Below, piece after piece: positions 46,001-53,636 of a stretch of 64,000 nt of DNA (its first letter is position 1; each line of letters starts with the position of its first letter). The notes beneath the pieces were generated by a model. It worked only from the letters and a program-made list of their open reading frames with translations. It was not told the DNA's origin and ran no database searches. Made by a program: the position numbers and the translations under genes. Source of the stretch: Microbacterium proteolyticum (lineage in GTDB: Bacteria > Actinomycetota > Actinomycetes > Actinomycetales > Microbacteriaceae); assembly GCF_030818075.1 (NCBI RefSeq), contig NZ_JAUSZZ010000001.1, positions 992,001-1,056,000 on the forward strand, written 5' to 3'.

Positions 46001-47197
46001 GCCCGCCAGCTGATCGAACGAGTACAGGAAGCGCTTCGGGTCGAGGGTGAGCAGCCAGTCGACCATCTTGGCGTTGCTGTTCTGCAGATACGGGTCGGTG
46101 ACGAGCACCTCGTTGAGGTCGGTGTCGTCGACGTAGATCGAGGTGGCGACACCCTCCTTCGGCACCGAGACCTGGAAGGTCTTGGTCCGCGGCGTGCTGC
46201 CGGCGTAGGTCGCCGACGCGGTGAGGGTGACGGTGGCGTCAGCGTCCTTCGGCCGGGTCACGCTCGCCTGGCCGCCGTCGACCGAGATCACGCTCGGCGC
46301 GGAGGAGGTCCAGGTGAAGGCCGTGCCGTTGGAGGCGGAGGTGGTGAGGCCGAAGCTGGTCGACGCGCTCGCCGGCACGGACAGCTGGTCGAGACCGCGC
46401 TGCGCGACGTCGGCCGGGTCGAAGGACGGGTTGTTCGCCTTGGTGAGAGCGACGACATCGGATGCCGAGGCGACGGCGTTGTAGAGGGTGTAGTCGTCGA
46501 GCGCGCCGCGGACGTAGGAGCCGTTGTACTGGGGGCCGTTGAAGCCGATGGACTTGGTCGTGGTGCTCTCGGACGTCAGCACACCGGTGGCGCCTCCGCC
46601 GATGGCGTTGGCGACGGAGGACACCTGCTGCTCGCCGTTGCGGTAGAAGATGACGGCCTTGGTCGCCGGGTCGTAGGTGACCACGACGTGCGTCCACTGG
46701 CCCGCCGGGAAGAACGCGTCACGCGAACCGTTGACCGCGACCTTGTAGGGCTGATCCGCGCCGGGGCCGATGGACAGCGCGAGCGGCGTGTTGCCGTTCT
46801 CGGAGCTCAGGTACCAGCCCGCCGAGTTGTAGACGCCCTTGTTCCAGGTGAAGACCTGCTCACCCGTGCCCATCGACTGTGCGGGCTTGAACCAGAACGA
46901 CAAGGTCAGCTTCTCGGGCTGCAGCGCGGCGCTCGTTCCGAGGCCGACCGCGTCGGTACCACGCAGGTTCAGCGCCTGGTCGTGGATGCCGGTGGTGTAG
47001 GTGTCCTGCCCTCTCAACATGGACGTCGCGATCTTGTGGGGACCGCCGTCGGTGAGATTGCCGTCGAAGCGGAGGTCGAGGACCTTGGCCGAGTCGAGGG
47101 TTGCTGCCGAGGCGGCGGTGGGGGAGATCACCGCCAATCCGCTGGCGATCATCATCGCGGTCGCGCTGAGCGCCACCGCTTTTCGAATGGGGAACAT
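43058..47197 (-). CDS. Secreted GH127/GH146-type beta-L-arabinofuranosidase with LamG and two-Cys module
   Basis: 1,379 residues; GAGAGGAA precedes ATG 47197. Signal peptide 1-32, LamG about 35-235, Ig-like spacer 255-350, then the (alpha/alpha)6 DUF1680 domain (about 360-900) with GGWERTTGARFQGHFFGHF, GGMNEALYELY, EGCNEYNMLKLTH and FWCDHGTATESFTKLGDSIYF, followed by beta domains, a cadherin-like strand set and the shared module (C1295, C1378). In the known GH127 enzyme HypBA1, zinc is held by Glu338, Cys340, Cys417 (nucleophile) and Cys418. E686, C688 and C755 fit the first three, but the fourth position is Asp (D756-H757). It should act on beta-L-arabinofuranosides such as those on hydroxyproline-rich glycoproteins. 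Confidence 0.85.
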   Translation of the reverse strand: MFPIRKAVALSATAMMIASGLAVISPTAASAATLDSAKVLDLRFDGNLTDGGPHKIATSMLRGQDTYTTGIHDQALNLRGTDAVGLGTSAALQPEKLTLSFWFKPAQSMGTGEQVFTWNKGVYNSAGWYLSSENGNTPLALSIGPGADQPYKVAVNGSRDAFFPAGQWTHVVVTYDPATKAVIFYRNGEQQVSSVANAIGGGATGVLTSESTTTKSIGFNGPQYNGSYVRGALDDYTLYNAVASASDVVALTKANNPSFDPADVAQRGLDQLSVPASASTSFGLTTSASNGTAFTWTSSAPSVISVDGGQASVTRPKDADATVTLTASATYAGSTPRTKTFQVSVPKEGVATSIYVDDTDLNEVLVTDPYLQNSNAKMVDWLLTLDPKRFLYSFDQLAGIPTTAQPYGGWERTTGARFQGHFFGHFVSALSQAYATETDEGRKAQLLAKLTTAVDGLAAAQAAYAQKDPSNSGYVAPFPVSYLPHGADGLIVPFYNLHKVLAGLLKAHQYAPKDVADKALSVASGFGSWLNVWGSRQANPSALLSTEYGGMNEALYELYSITENDQHKKAAELFDEVSLFQQLAANQDVLAGKHANTTIPKLVGALKRYTVLTDNPTLYARLTDAEKSNLDMYRRAAENFWQMVVNDHSYIGGGNSYSEHFQQPGTLHEFATNGITTGYGEQSTVEGCNEYNMLKLTHGLFRVSPDVKYADWYENTYINTILASQNPETGMMTYFQPQTAGYAKVFGRKEDEFWCDHGTATESFTKLGDSIYFRKGQSVYVNMFRSTEFSSAPQNLKLTQTADIPNTDTATFTVAALDGGTLAEGTTLRLRVPSWSPNPTLTVNGQTRDVAAATDKGYVVIPVAAGDTIAYKLPATVQVEAGTEDPNWVAFRYGPVVLSTELNRANVEATTPAGILVRMSAADKSVINSVRVGDVEGFKKDIEKNLVRQANGADNNGRTVMKFTLQNVDTASAALTFEPYYSMYNARYAIYMNLIQPDSAAAQALIKSEKEKLRVDETTTDALTSFDNNNSEAGKNYKFNRSSVGTWLGQQYRDGEMSAEAFFQYDMAVDPSAPKNYLGVRYFGGDNGRTFDVYINDVKLKSERVTNANGANSFYIQYDEIPASALADIAAKDRYKRDQAGNYVLDEKGNKIPIVTVRFQGTGASYVGGVYGVYTTTSTTYATDADLNALTFDGGTISPQLTDGTYGYTVTVPRDATTATFDADPATPSGLVYVGDILIDDTQKRTVALNADGSPTTLTLRALAQDHTTAKTYSIQIVRAAASAIKTEFSAATRCVSGKVTLTTTVKNTSTVPVSVEVTTAFGKKSVTSLAPGKSASQAFTTRQTSIPAGEASVTATGQVDGAPSTATQKAGYSARSCG

Positions 47198-47298
47198 CAG
47201 TGTTTCCTCTCTGCGGCTCTGCAGAAACGGTCGTGATCATCGAGTCGGGACCGCGGAACGCAGGGACCCGACGGGCGGGCGGCGGCCGACATGCGCAA

Positions 47299-47312
47299 TG
47301 TTAGTGGTAACA
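47299..47312 (-). promoter_or_regulatory. AraR-type operator, for the GH127-type gene
   Basis: TGTTAGTGGTAACA, one mismatch to the consensus (the central C is T), 102 bases upstream of the start. TAACAT (47303-47298 on the minus strand) is a possible -10 box at its downstream arm. Confidence 0.65.
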
Positions 47313-47406
47313 CGATTCGTGTGGGGGAAAAATTCCCTTCGGTCACCCGTCGCCCCTTATGGCGGGCGGTGCAGGCCGTGCGAGGGCGCCGTCCGACGAC
47401 CACACC

Positions 47407-47435
47407 TTGCCGCCCTTCCTTGTGAGCGATAACAT
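47407..47435 (+). promoter_or_regulatory. Promoter with AraR-type operator, for the double-GH43 gene
   Basis: TTGCCG (47407-47412), 17-nt spacer, TAACAT (47430-47435). Operator copy TGTGAGCGATAACA (47421-47434, one mismatch) covers the spacer end and most of the -10 box. Confidence 0.7.
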
Positions 47436-47483
47436 GTCGGAACACGGACATGACCTCGACCAATGGTGGTTGGAAGGATCGCA

Positions 47484-50400
47484 ATGGAGCAGACCCTTTT
47501 CCGTCGCGCGCTCGCGGGCGTCACGACACTCACGCTCGCGCTGACCGGCGCACTCGTCGCCGCGCAGCCCGCTGCCGCGGCCGACGACCGGCTTGTCGCC
47601 TCCTACCCGCTGACGGAGACGAGCGGCACCGTCGCCGTCGACGTCTCCGGCAAGGGGCGCAACGCCGCCTACATGCAGGGGGCGACCCTCACAGGCGGTG
47701 AGGGCGTGCGCCTCGACGGCACCGACGACTACGTCGACCTGCCCGACAACCTGCTCGCCGGGCTCGACTCGATCACCATCAGCACCGACGTGCTGATCCG
47801 CGGCAACCAGGGCACGCCGTACTTCATCTACGGCCTCGGCAACACCGCGGGCGGGGCCGGAAACGGCTACCTCTTCTCGACGGGCAACTCGTACCGGACG
47901 TCCATCGCCACGGGCAACTGGCAGACGGAGCAGACCGCCAACAGCAACGCCGACCTGCAGCGAGACGTGTGGAAGACCATCACGTACACGCTCGACGACG
48001 CCACCGACACCGCGCGCATCTATCTCGACGGCACGCAGGTGGGCATGGCCACCGGAGTGACCACCAAGCCGAGCGCGATCGGAGGCGGGGTGACGACGGC
48101 GAACTACATCGGCCGTTCCGTGTACGACGCCGACCGACGCCTCGCGGGCAGCGTGCGCGACTTCCGCGTCTACAACGCCGCCCTCTCGGCATCCGAGGTG
48201 GCCGCCCTCGTCCCGACCGACGCCACGCGGCTGCAGCGGGATGCCGCGGCCCTCTCGCTCGGCGACCTGAGCGCCGTCACCGCCGACCTCGCCCTGCCCG
48301 CCACCGGCGTCAACGGCTCGGCCATCGCCTGGTCGACGAGCAACGCCGGCGTCGTGAGCGCGACCGGCAAGGTCACGCGTCCGGCTGCCGGTCAGCCCGC
48401 GGCCACCGCGACCCTCACGGCGAAGCTGACTCGCAACGCGGCCACCGAGACCAAGACCTTCGCGGTCACCGTCGCGCCCCTGCCGGGAAGCGCAGAACTG
48501 GCCAAGGCCGATCTCGACGCGATCAGCATCCCCAACGCGAGTGACGTGCGCGGCAACATCACGCTCCCCGCGAAGGGATCGGTCAACGGCACCGCCCTCA
48601 CGTGGTCGGCCTCGCCCGCCGGTGTCATCACGACCTCGGCGTCGGGTGGCAAGGCCGCGGGCGTCGTGACGCGCGGCGCCGCCGACACGAAGGTGACGCT
48701 GACGGCAGCGGCATCCGGAACCTCCGCCACCCGGCAGATCGAGGTGACCGTCAAGGCGGCACCCGTAGGCCTCGACAAGGACTACACGGCCGGCTACCTG
48801 TGGACGCACTTCGGCGTCGAGGGCGGCTACGAGAAGATCTTCTACGGCCACAGCACCGACGGTCTGCACTGGGAGAAGCTCAACGACAACCGGTCGATCC
48901 TCGCCAACCTCGGCGGCGACCTCGGCGTCCGCGACCCGCACCTCGTGCGCTCGCCCGAGGGCGACAAGTACTGGATCATCGGCACCGACCTGCACGCCGA
49001 AGGCGGCGGCGCGGGCGGCTCGGGCTGGGACCAGCTGAACGCCAGCCAGAACCTCGTCGTCTGGGAGTCCACCGACCTGGTGAACTGGAGCGACCAGCGC
49101 ATCGTCTTCGCGGGCTTCGACAAGGCCGGCTGCGTGTGGGCGCCCGAGGCCATCTATAACGAGGCCACCGGTGAGTACTACGTCTACTGGGCCGCGCGCG
49201 ACCAGACCGACAACAACACCCCGGACTGGGCGCTGCGCATGTACCTGACGAAGACCCGCGACTTCGTCACGTTCACCACGCCCGAGATCTGGACGACGAT
49301 GAACCCCAAGGGCGACGGCCAGGGCGGTCGCAACATCATCGACTCGACCATCGCCAAGGAGGGCGACACCTACTACCGCTTCTCGACCTCCGACTGGGAC
49401 ACGCTCGTCGACACAGCTCCGTCGCTCGACGGCCCGTGGACCCGCAAGATCGAGCCCGGACAGGCGGCCGCCGCGGGGCTCCGCACGCGCATGGAGGGCC
49501 TGACGGTCTACCAGCTGCCCGACGGTCGCTGGTCGGTCATGGGTGACGAATTCAACTACTACGGTCACATCGCCGACACGCTGTCGAGCCTGAAATTCCG
49601 TCAGCTCAGCAGCGGACCGGGTGCCGACCAGTTCTCGTTCGACCAGACCTTCCGTCACGGGTCGGTCCTGCGCCTGTCCAAGGCGGAGGAGGCGCGTCTG
49701 CTCGCCGCCTACGGCGACCAGCCGGTCACGCCGACCGATCCCGAGGAGCCGCAGCAGGGCCCGATCGCCGAGTACACCTTCGAGAACGGATCCCTCGCCG
49801 ACTCCGTCGGTGACGCCGACCTCACCGCGTCCGGCACGGCATCCATCGCGACGGATGCCGAGAAGGGCTCCGCCCTGCGCCTGACCGGAGCCACGGGTGG
49901 CTATGCCTCGTTCCCGACCGGCTTCTTCGACGGTCGCAACACCATGACGGTGTCGATGGACGTGAAGTCCGAGCGCACGAGCGGCAACTTCTTCACCTTC
50001 ACCTTCGGACAGAACCAGGACCGCTACTCGTTCCTGCGGGTCCGTGGTGACGAGGCCCGCAACGCCATCACGAAGGCGACGTGGCAGGGGGAGTCCGACG
50101 TCTCGGGCACCATCTCGAGCGGTCAGTGGCACAAATACGACCTCGTGTACGACGGCCGCATCATGCGCATGTACATCGACGGCGTGAAGGTCGACGAGAA
50201 CCTCGCGCTGAACGCCACGGTGAGCGAGCTCGGCTCGAACCTCGCCGGGTACCTGGGTCGGTCGTTCTACGGCGGAGACGGCTACTTCCAGGGCTGGTAC
50301 GACAACATCCGCGTGTACAACCGCGCGCTGTCGAGCACCGAGGTCCTGCAGAACGCGGGCGTCGAGGATCACTTGGTCGACGTCTCGCTGACGCAGCCCG

Positions 50401-51821
50401 AGAAGCTCAAGATGGCGCCGATCGTCGACAACGCGGCGCGCACGGTGAAGCTGCCGGTGGTCAAGGGCACCGATGTGTCGAAGCTCGCTCCGACCTTCAG
50501 CCTCGTCCCCGGGTCCACGGCGTCGCCGGCGTCGGGCACCGTGGTCGATATGCGCTCGCCCGTCACCTACACCGTGACGACCTCCACGGGCGCCAAGACG
50601 GAGTGGAAGATCGAAGCGCTCGTCGTCAACAGCCCCGTGCTGCCGGGCCTGTACGCCGACCCGAACATCGCGGTGTTCGGCGACACCTACTACATCTACG
50701 CGACGACCGACGGCTTCGACGGGTGGGGCGGCAAGGAGTTCTACGTCTGGAAGTCGAAGAACCTCGTCGACTGGACCCGCTCCGACAAGCCCTTCCTGAC
50801 GCTCGACGGAGCCAACGGCAACGTGCCGTGGGCGACGGGCAACGCGTGGGCGCCGACCATCATCGAGCGGGGCGGGAAGTACTACTTCTACTTCAGTGGT
50901 CACAACCCGACCTTCGATCGCAAGACGATCGGTGTCGCCATCGCCGACAGCCCCGAGGGGCCGTTCACGGCGGAGCCGAACGCGATGATCGTCAACAACG
51001 AGGCCGTCACCTCGGGACAGGCGATCGACCCGGCGGCGTTCCACGACCCGGTGACGGGCAAATGGTACCTCGGGTGGGGCAACGGCTCGCCCGTCCTGGC
51101 GGAGCTGTCCGACGACATGAAGTCGATCAAGCCGGGGACGTACCAGCGCATCAACGGTCTGACCGACTTCCGCGAGGGTGTGTTCTTCAACTACCGCAAG
51201 GGTCTGTACCACCTCACGTACTCGATCGACGACACCGGCTCCGAGAACTACCGGGTGGGCTACGCGACCGCGACCAGCATGAACGGTCCGTGGACGTACC
51301 ACGGGGTGATCCTCGAGAAGGACCTGTCGCTCGGCATCAAGGGACCGGCGCACAGCTCGATCATCAACGTGCCCGGTACGGACGACTGGTACATCGCGTA
51401 CCACCGGTTCGCGATGCCGAACGGCAACGGCACCAACCGCGAGACCACGATCGACCGGGTGCGCTTCGGTGCGGACGGCCTGATGCAGAAGGTCGTCCCG
51501 ACGCTCGAGAGCGTCGCGCCGCAGACGGTCCCCTCGCCGGGGCCGGAGATCACGGCGGCGGTGTCCACCCGGTGCGTGTCGGGCAAGGTCGTCCTCGCCG
51601 TAGCCGTCACCAACCGTGACGATGCGCCGGTGTCGGTCGCCCTCACGAGCGATTTCGGGTCCAAGACGGTCGCCTCCGTCGCCCCGGGCAAGACGACCAC
51701 GCAGAGCTTCACGGTTCGCCAGTCGTCGGTGCCGGCGGGAACGGTGACGGTCAAGGCGACCGACGCGGGCGGCGGGGCCACGAAGGTGAAGTCGCCCTAC
51801 AGCGCGCGGAACTGCGGCTGA
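47484..51821 (+). CDS. Secreted enzyme with two LamG and two GH43 domains plus two-Cys module
   Basis: 1,445 residues from ATG 47484 (GGAAGGA 5 bases upstream). Signal peptide 1-32, LamG-1 about 35-245, two Ig-like spacers (250-425), GH43-1 about 430-755, LamG-2 about 765-965, Ig-like 970-1050, GH43-2 about 1052-1345 and the shared module 1358-1445 (C1364, C1444). GH43-1 residues: D484 (GVRDPHL), D620 (IIDSTI), E671 (RMEGLTV). GH43-2: D1059 (YADPNI), D1182 (AIDPAAF), E1231 (FREGVFF). The two catalytic domains belong to different GH43 branches; the second resembles exo-alpha-L-arabinofuranosidases and xylosidases. The fusion probably couples two linkages on one substrate. Confidence 0.88.
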   Translation: MEQTLFRRALAGVTTLTLALTGALVAAQPAAAADDRLVASYPLTETSGTVAVDVSGKGRNAAYMQGATLTGGEGVRLDGTDDYVDLPDNLLAGLDSITISTDVLIRGNQGTPYFIYGLGNTAGGAGNGYLFSTGNSYRTSIATGNWQTEQTANSNADLQRDVWKTITYTLDDATDTARIYLDGTQVGMATGVTTKPSAIGGGVTTANYIGRSVYDADRRLAGSVRDFRVYNAALSASEVAALVPTDATRLQRDAAALSLGDLSAVTADLALPATGVNGSAIAWSTSNAGVVSATGKVTRPAAGQPAATATLTAKLTRNAATETKTFAVTVAPLPGSAELAKADLDAISIPNASDVRGNITLPAKGSVNGTALTWSASPAGVITTSASGGKAAGVVTRGAADTKVTLTAAASGTSATRQIEVTVKAAPVGLDKDYTAGYLWTHFGVEGGYEKIFYGHSTDGLHWEKLNDNRSILANLGGDLGVRDPHLVRSPEGDKYWIIGTDLHAEGGGAGGSGWDQLNASQNLVVWESTDLVNWSDQRIVFAGFDKAGCVWAPEAIYNEATGEYYVYWAARDQTDNNTPDWALRMYLTKTRDFVTFTTPEIWTTMNPKGDGQGGRNIIDSTIAKEGDTYYRFSTSDWDTLVDTAPSLDGPWTRKIEPGQAAAAGLRTRMEGLTVYQLPDGRWSVMGDEFNYYGHIADTLSSLKFRQLSSGPGADQFSFDQTFRHGSVLRLSKAEEARLLAAYGDQPVTPTDPEEPQQGPIAEYTFENGSLADSVGDADLTASGTASIATDAEKGSALRLTGATGGYASFPTGFFDGRNTMTVSMDVKSERTSGNFFTFTFGQNQDRYSFLRVRGDEARNAITKATWQGESDVSGTISSGQWHKYDLVYDGRIMRMYIDGVKVDENLALNATVSELGSNLAGYLGRSFYGGDGYFQGWYDNIRVYNRALSSTEVLQNAGVEDHLVDVSLTQPEKLKMAPIVDNAARTVKLPVVKGTDVSKLAPTFSLVPGSTASPASGTVVDMRSPVTYTVTTSTGAKTEWKIEALVVNSPVLPGLYADPNIAVFGDTYYIYATTDGFDGWGGKEFYVWKSKNLVDWTRSDKPFLTLDGANGNVPWATGNAWAPTIIERGGKYYFYFSGHNPTFDRKTIGVAIADSPEGPFTAEPNAMIVNNEAVTSGQAIDPAAFHDPVTGKWYLGWGNGSPVLAELSDDMKSIKPGTYQRINGLTDFREGVFFNYRKGLYHLTYSIDDTGSENYRVGYATATSMNGPWTYHGVILEKDLSLGIKGPAHSSIINVPGTDDWYIAYHRFAMPNGNGTNRETTIDRVRFGADGLMQKVVPTLESVAPQTVPSPGPEITAAVSTRCVSGKVVLAVAVTNRDDAPVSVALTSDFGSKTVASVAPGKTTTQSFTVRQSSVPAGTVTVKATDAGGGATKVKSPYSARNCG

Positions 51822-51860
51822 CGCGGCGGCCGACCCCGGCGGGGTCACCACTGCGAGCGG

Positions 51861-51888
51861 GTGGGCTCCGGCTTCGGCCGGGGCCCAC
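51861..51888 (+). terminator. TTCG-loop hairpin after the double-GH43 gene
   Basis: GTGGGCTCCGGC (51861-51872) pairs with 51877-51888 with one G-T pair; the loop is TTCG, an unusually stable tetraloop, and TT follows. Confidence 0.72.
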
Positions 51889-52021
51889 TTCGCGTGCGCC
51901 CGGTGCCCTCCCGGTGTGCGAGGGCGCCGGATGGCGTTCGGCGGTGGTTCCCGAAAGCCGCGCCCGGCGCGACGCGAGCCGGATGCGGTGGGGCGGAGCC
52001 CTGAGAGCCCGCCGAGAGCTC

Positions 52022-52050
52022 TTGTTACCGAGAACATGAGCGCTTAGAGT
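52022..52050 (+). promoter_or_regulatory. Promoter with AraR-type operator, for the 59-residue peptide gene
   Basis: TTGTTA (52022-52027), 17-nt spacer, TAGAGT (52045-52050). Operator copy TGTTACCGAGAACA (52023-52036, one mismatch) covers the -35 box, as upstream of 38375. Confidence 0.65.
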
Positions 52051-52137
52051 GAACACATCGTGGTCCGTCTCCGGCGGCCCACCACCGGACCCGCTCAGGG
52101 CTCGTCGATGTCGACAGCCCTTCGGAAGGAACTCCCG

Positions 52138-52317
52138 ATGGCCCGACGCCAGATCCTCACCATCCTCGCCCGCGGGCTCCTCGTGACCTCCGCGGTCGCT
52201 CCCGCGGGCATCGCCGCCTGGGACCAGACGGACCTCGAGAGCAGCGCCGTCCTGCAGGTCGCCGCCGGCGAACCCGACACGTTGTTCATCAACGGTCGGG
52301 CTTTCATCCTCGAGTGA
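52138..52317 (+). CDS. Small secreted peptide of unknown function (59 residues)
   Basis: ATG 52138 has GGAAGGA upstream; ATG 52108 is in frame but has no site. Residues 1-27 look like a signal peptide (RRQILTILARGLLVTSAVAP, then AGIAA), leaving a mature acidic peptide of about 32 residues that starts WDQTDLESSAVLQ and ends FINGRAFILE. The unit has its own operator, promoter and terminator, so expression as a separate arabinose-regulated gene is likely. It lacks the two-Cys module. It could be a functional exported peptide or the left-over start of a lost enzyme gene. I know no relative. Confidence 0.55.
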   Translation: MARRQILTILARGLLVTSAVAPAGIAAWDQTDLESSAVLQVAAGEPDTLFINGRAFILE

Positions 52318-52326
52318 GCCTCGTCG

Positions 52327-52358
52327 GGGCCCGCGCGCGTCGATCGATGTGCGGGCCC
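52327..52358 (+). terminator. Hairpin after the small peptide gene
   Basis: GGGCCCGCGC (52327-52336) pairs with GTGCGGGCCC (52349-52358) with one G-T pair, 9 bases after the stop. Confidence 0.65.
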
Positions 52359-52496
52359 GGCGGAGGACGGAACAGACATCGCCGCGGGCGAGCCGCGCGC
52401 GGCGGGGGGCGTCTCGTGCCAGGCCTCCGCGCCCTCACGTCATCGTCGACGCGCTGACAGCGCGCGGGGCACCGCGCCGGCGACACCGGCGCTTCC

Positions 52497-52855
52497 GTGG
52501 CATCCCCTTTCCCCTCCCGGGGGGTCCGCGGTATCCGTCGAGCTGGTGATCCGCGGCGAGGCTCGGCCCTGTCCGCGGGGTGTGAGGCATCCGTCGAGCT
52601 GTCGTTCGCCGCGCAGATCCGTCCCCGCGGGTGAGCGGTATCCGTTGCGCTCTGCTCGGCTGCATGGCGGGTTCTGCGCACGAGGTCGGCATGCGCGCCC
52701 GCCGGCCGCTCGACGCCGCTCCGCCCGCAAGCGGGGGTCAGTGGTATCCGTCACCCGTCCGGATCGCTCGACATCGCCGTGCCTGCACCTCCGCCGAACC
52801 CGCACCCCGAGATCGTGGCTCTCATCGCGGATCGCGACGGTCGAGTGGCATCCCT
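52497..52855. repeat. Degenerate ~52-bp direct repeats
   Basis: The word GNGGYATCC recurs at 52497, 52528, 52584, 52635, 52741 and 52845, mostly at multiples of about 52 bases, often preceded by CCGCGGG and followed by GTCGAGCTG. Similarity between copies is patchy. It fills most of the 625-base gap 52318-52942, which holds no supported gene. Confidence 0.5.
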
Positions 52856-52887
52856 CCGTGCTCTCCCCGTGATGCATCAGGGGGAGA

Positions 52888-52939
52888 CCTCGCTCCCGGT
52901 GCCCTCCGGCTGGGGGAGGGGCGGGCACCGGGAGCGAGG
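52888..52939 (-). terminator. Perfect 17-bp hairpin after the decayed gene
   Basis: CCTCGCTCCCGGTGCCC (52888-52904) pairs fully with 52923-52939; loop of 18. It begins 4 bases past the minus-strand stop. Confidence 0.75.
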
Positions 52940-52942
52940 CGA

Positions 52943-53377
52943 TCAGCCGCAGCTTCGCGCCGAATACGCTGCGGTCTTGCTCGTGGTGACGCGCGTGCCA
53001 TCGACGGTGGCGGTCGCGGTCGCAGTGATGGATCCCGCCGGGATGGACGCAGCGCGCTCGTAACTGACCGCTCTTCCCAGCCCAGTGGATCTCAGTCGCC
53101 CACGTGTTGCGGGGACGACATCGCCTTCGGGTCGATCGCGCGCTACGAGCTCCCCGCGAGGAATGGACGGACCGCGGTCAAATCTGCCCCGGGCTCTCCG
53201 ATCGGCAACGGAACCGTCGACGTCGCCGTCCCGTGGGCCTGAGGCCAGGACTTTTCGTTCTCGGGCGGCGGCAGCGGTGGCCGGCCCCGGGACGAGCGTG
53301 GCCGCGAGGGTGGCGACCGCGGCGAGGGCGAGAGCGCGCGCACCGTAACGGCGTCGGCGCGGCGGTGCCTGATGCAT
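52943..53377 (-). pseudogene. Decayed secreted-enzyme gene: signal peptide plus end of the two-Cys module
   Basis: ATG 53377 with GGGAGAAG upstream opens 144 codons. Residues 1-36 are a good signal peptide (ALALAAVATLAATLVPGPAT). The middle is Arg-rich nonsense in this frame, while another frame there reads HGTATSTVPLPIGEPGADL, which looks protein-like. The last ~40 residues (SIPAGSITATATATVDGTR ... AAYSARSCG) are the second half of the shared module, including the terminal Cys. So the catalytic part is missing through deletion and frameshift. Operator and terminator are still perfect, which suggests recent decay. Confidence 0.7.
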
Positions 53378-53424
53378 GTCTTCTCCCGTGAGGACGTGAC
53401 ACCGCAGGACTGCTCCGTCGCCGG

Positions 53425-53438
53425 TGTTAACGGTAACA
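53425..53438 (-). promoter_or_regulatory. AraR-type operator, perfect consensus copy
   Basis: TGTTAACGGTAACA matches every fixed base of TGTTANCGNTAACA. It lies 47 bases upstream of the decayed gene; TAACAC (minus strand) is a possible -10 box. Confidence 0.7.
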
Positions 53439-53574
53439 GTAGGGGACGCTGTCTGCGGGGAGCAAGCAGGAGCCCGGAACGTGCGGCCGCGTCGGCGGAT
53501 GTCGTCACGCGGACGCGGGGGTCCTCGTCCGGATCCGATGGGCGACGCGCGCCGGCTCGGAACTCCCCTGTCGC

Positions 53575-53621
53575 TTGCGCTCCCTGTCGCCGCCGGATAC
53601 TGTTCCATCGAACCAGTTCGA
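53575..53621 (+). promoter_or_regulatory. Promoter and autoregulatory operator of the second LacI gene
   Basis: TTGCGC (53575-53580), 17-nt spacer, TACTGT (53598-53603), followed at 53608-53621 by TCGAACCAGTTCGA, one base off a perfect palindrome. The site lies between the -10 box and the start codon, fitting self-repression. Confidence 0.68.
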
Positions 53622-53636
53622 CGGAGAGGGTGAGGC

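Larger units (their letters stand above)
51822..52137. other. Gap between the double-GH43 gene and the small peptide gene
   Basis: 316 bases containing a terminator (51861-51888) and the operator/promoter at 52022-52050. No gene is supported upstream of 52138. Confidence 0.65.

Noticed and set aside
43007..47236. 1,409-codon plus-strand frame
   Set aside because: Antisense of the GH127-type gene, whose minus-strand reading has signal peptide, catalytic motifs and terminators.
47343..52037. 1,564-codon minus-strand frame
   Set aside because: Antisense of the double-GH43 gene; Val/Arg/Gly repeats without a fold and no promoter.
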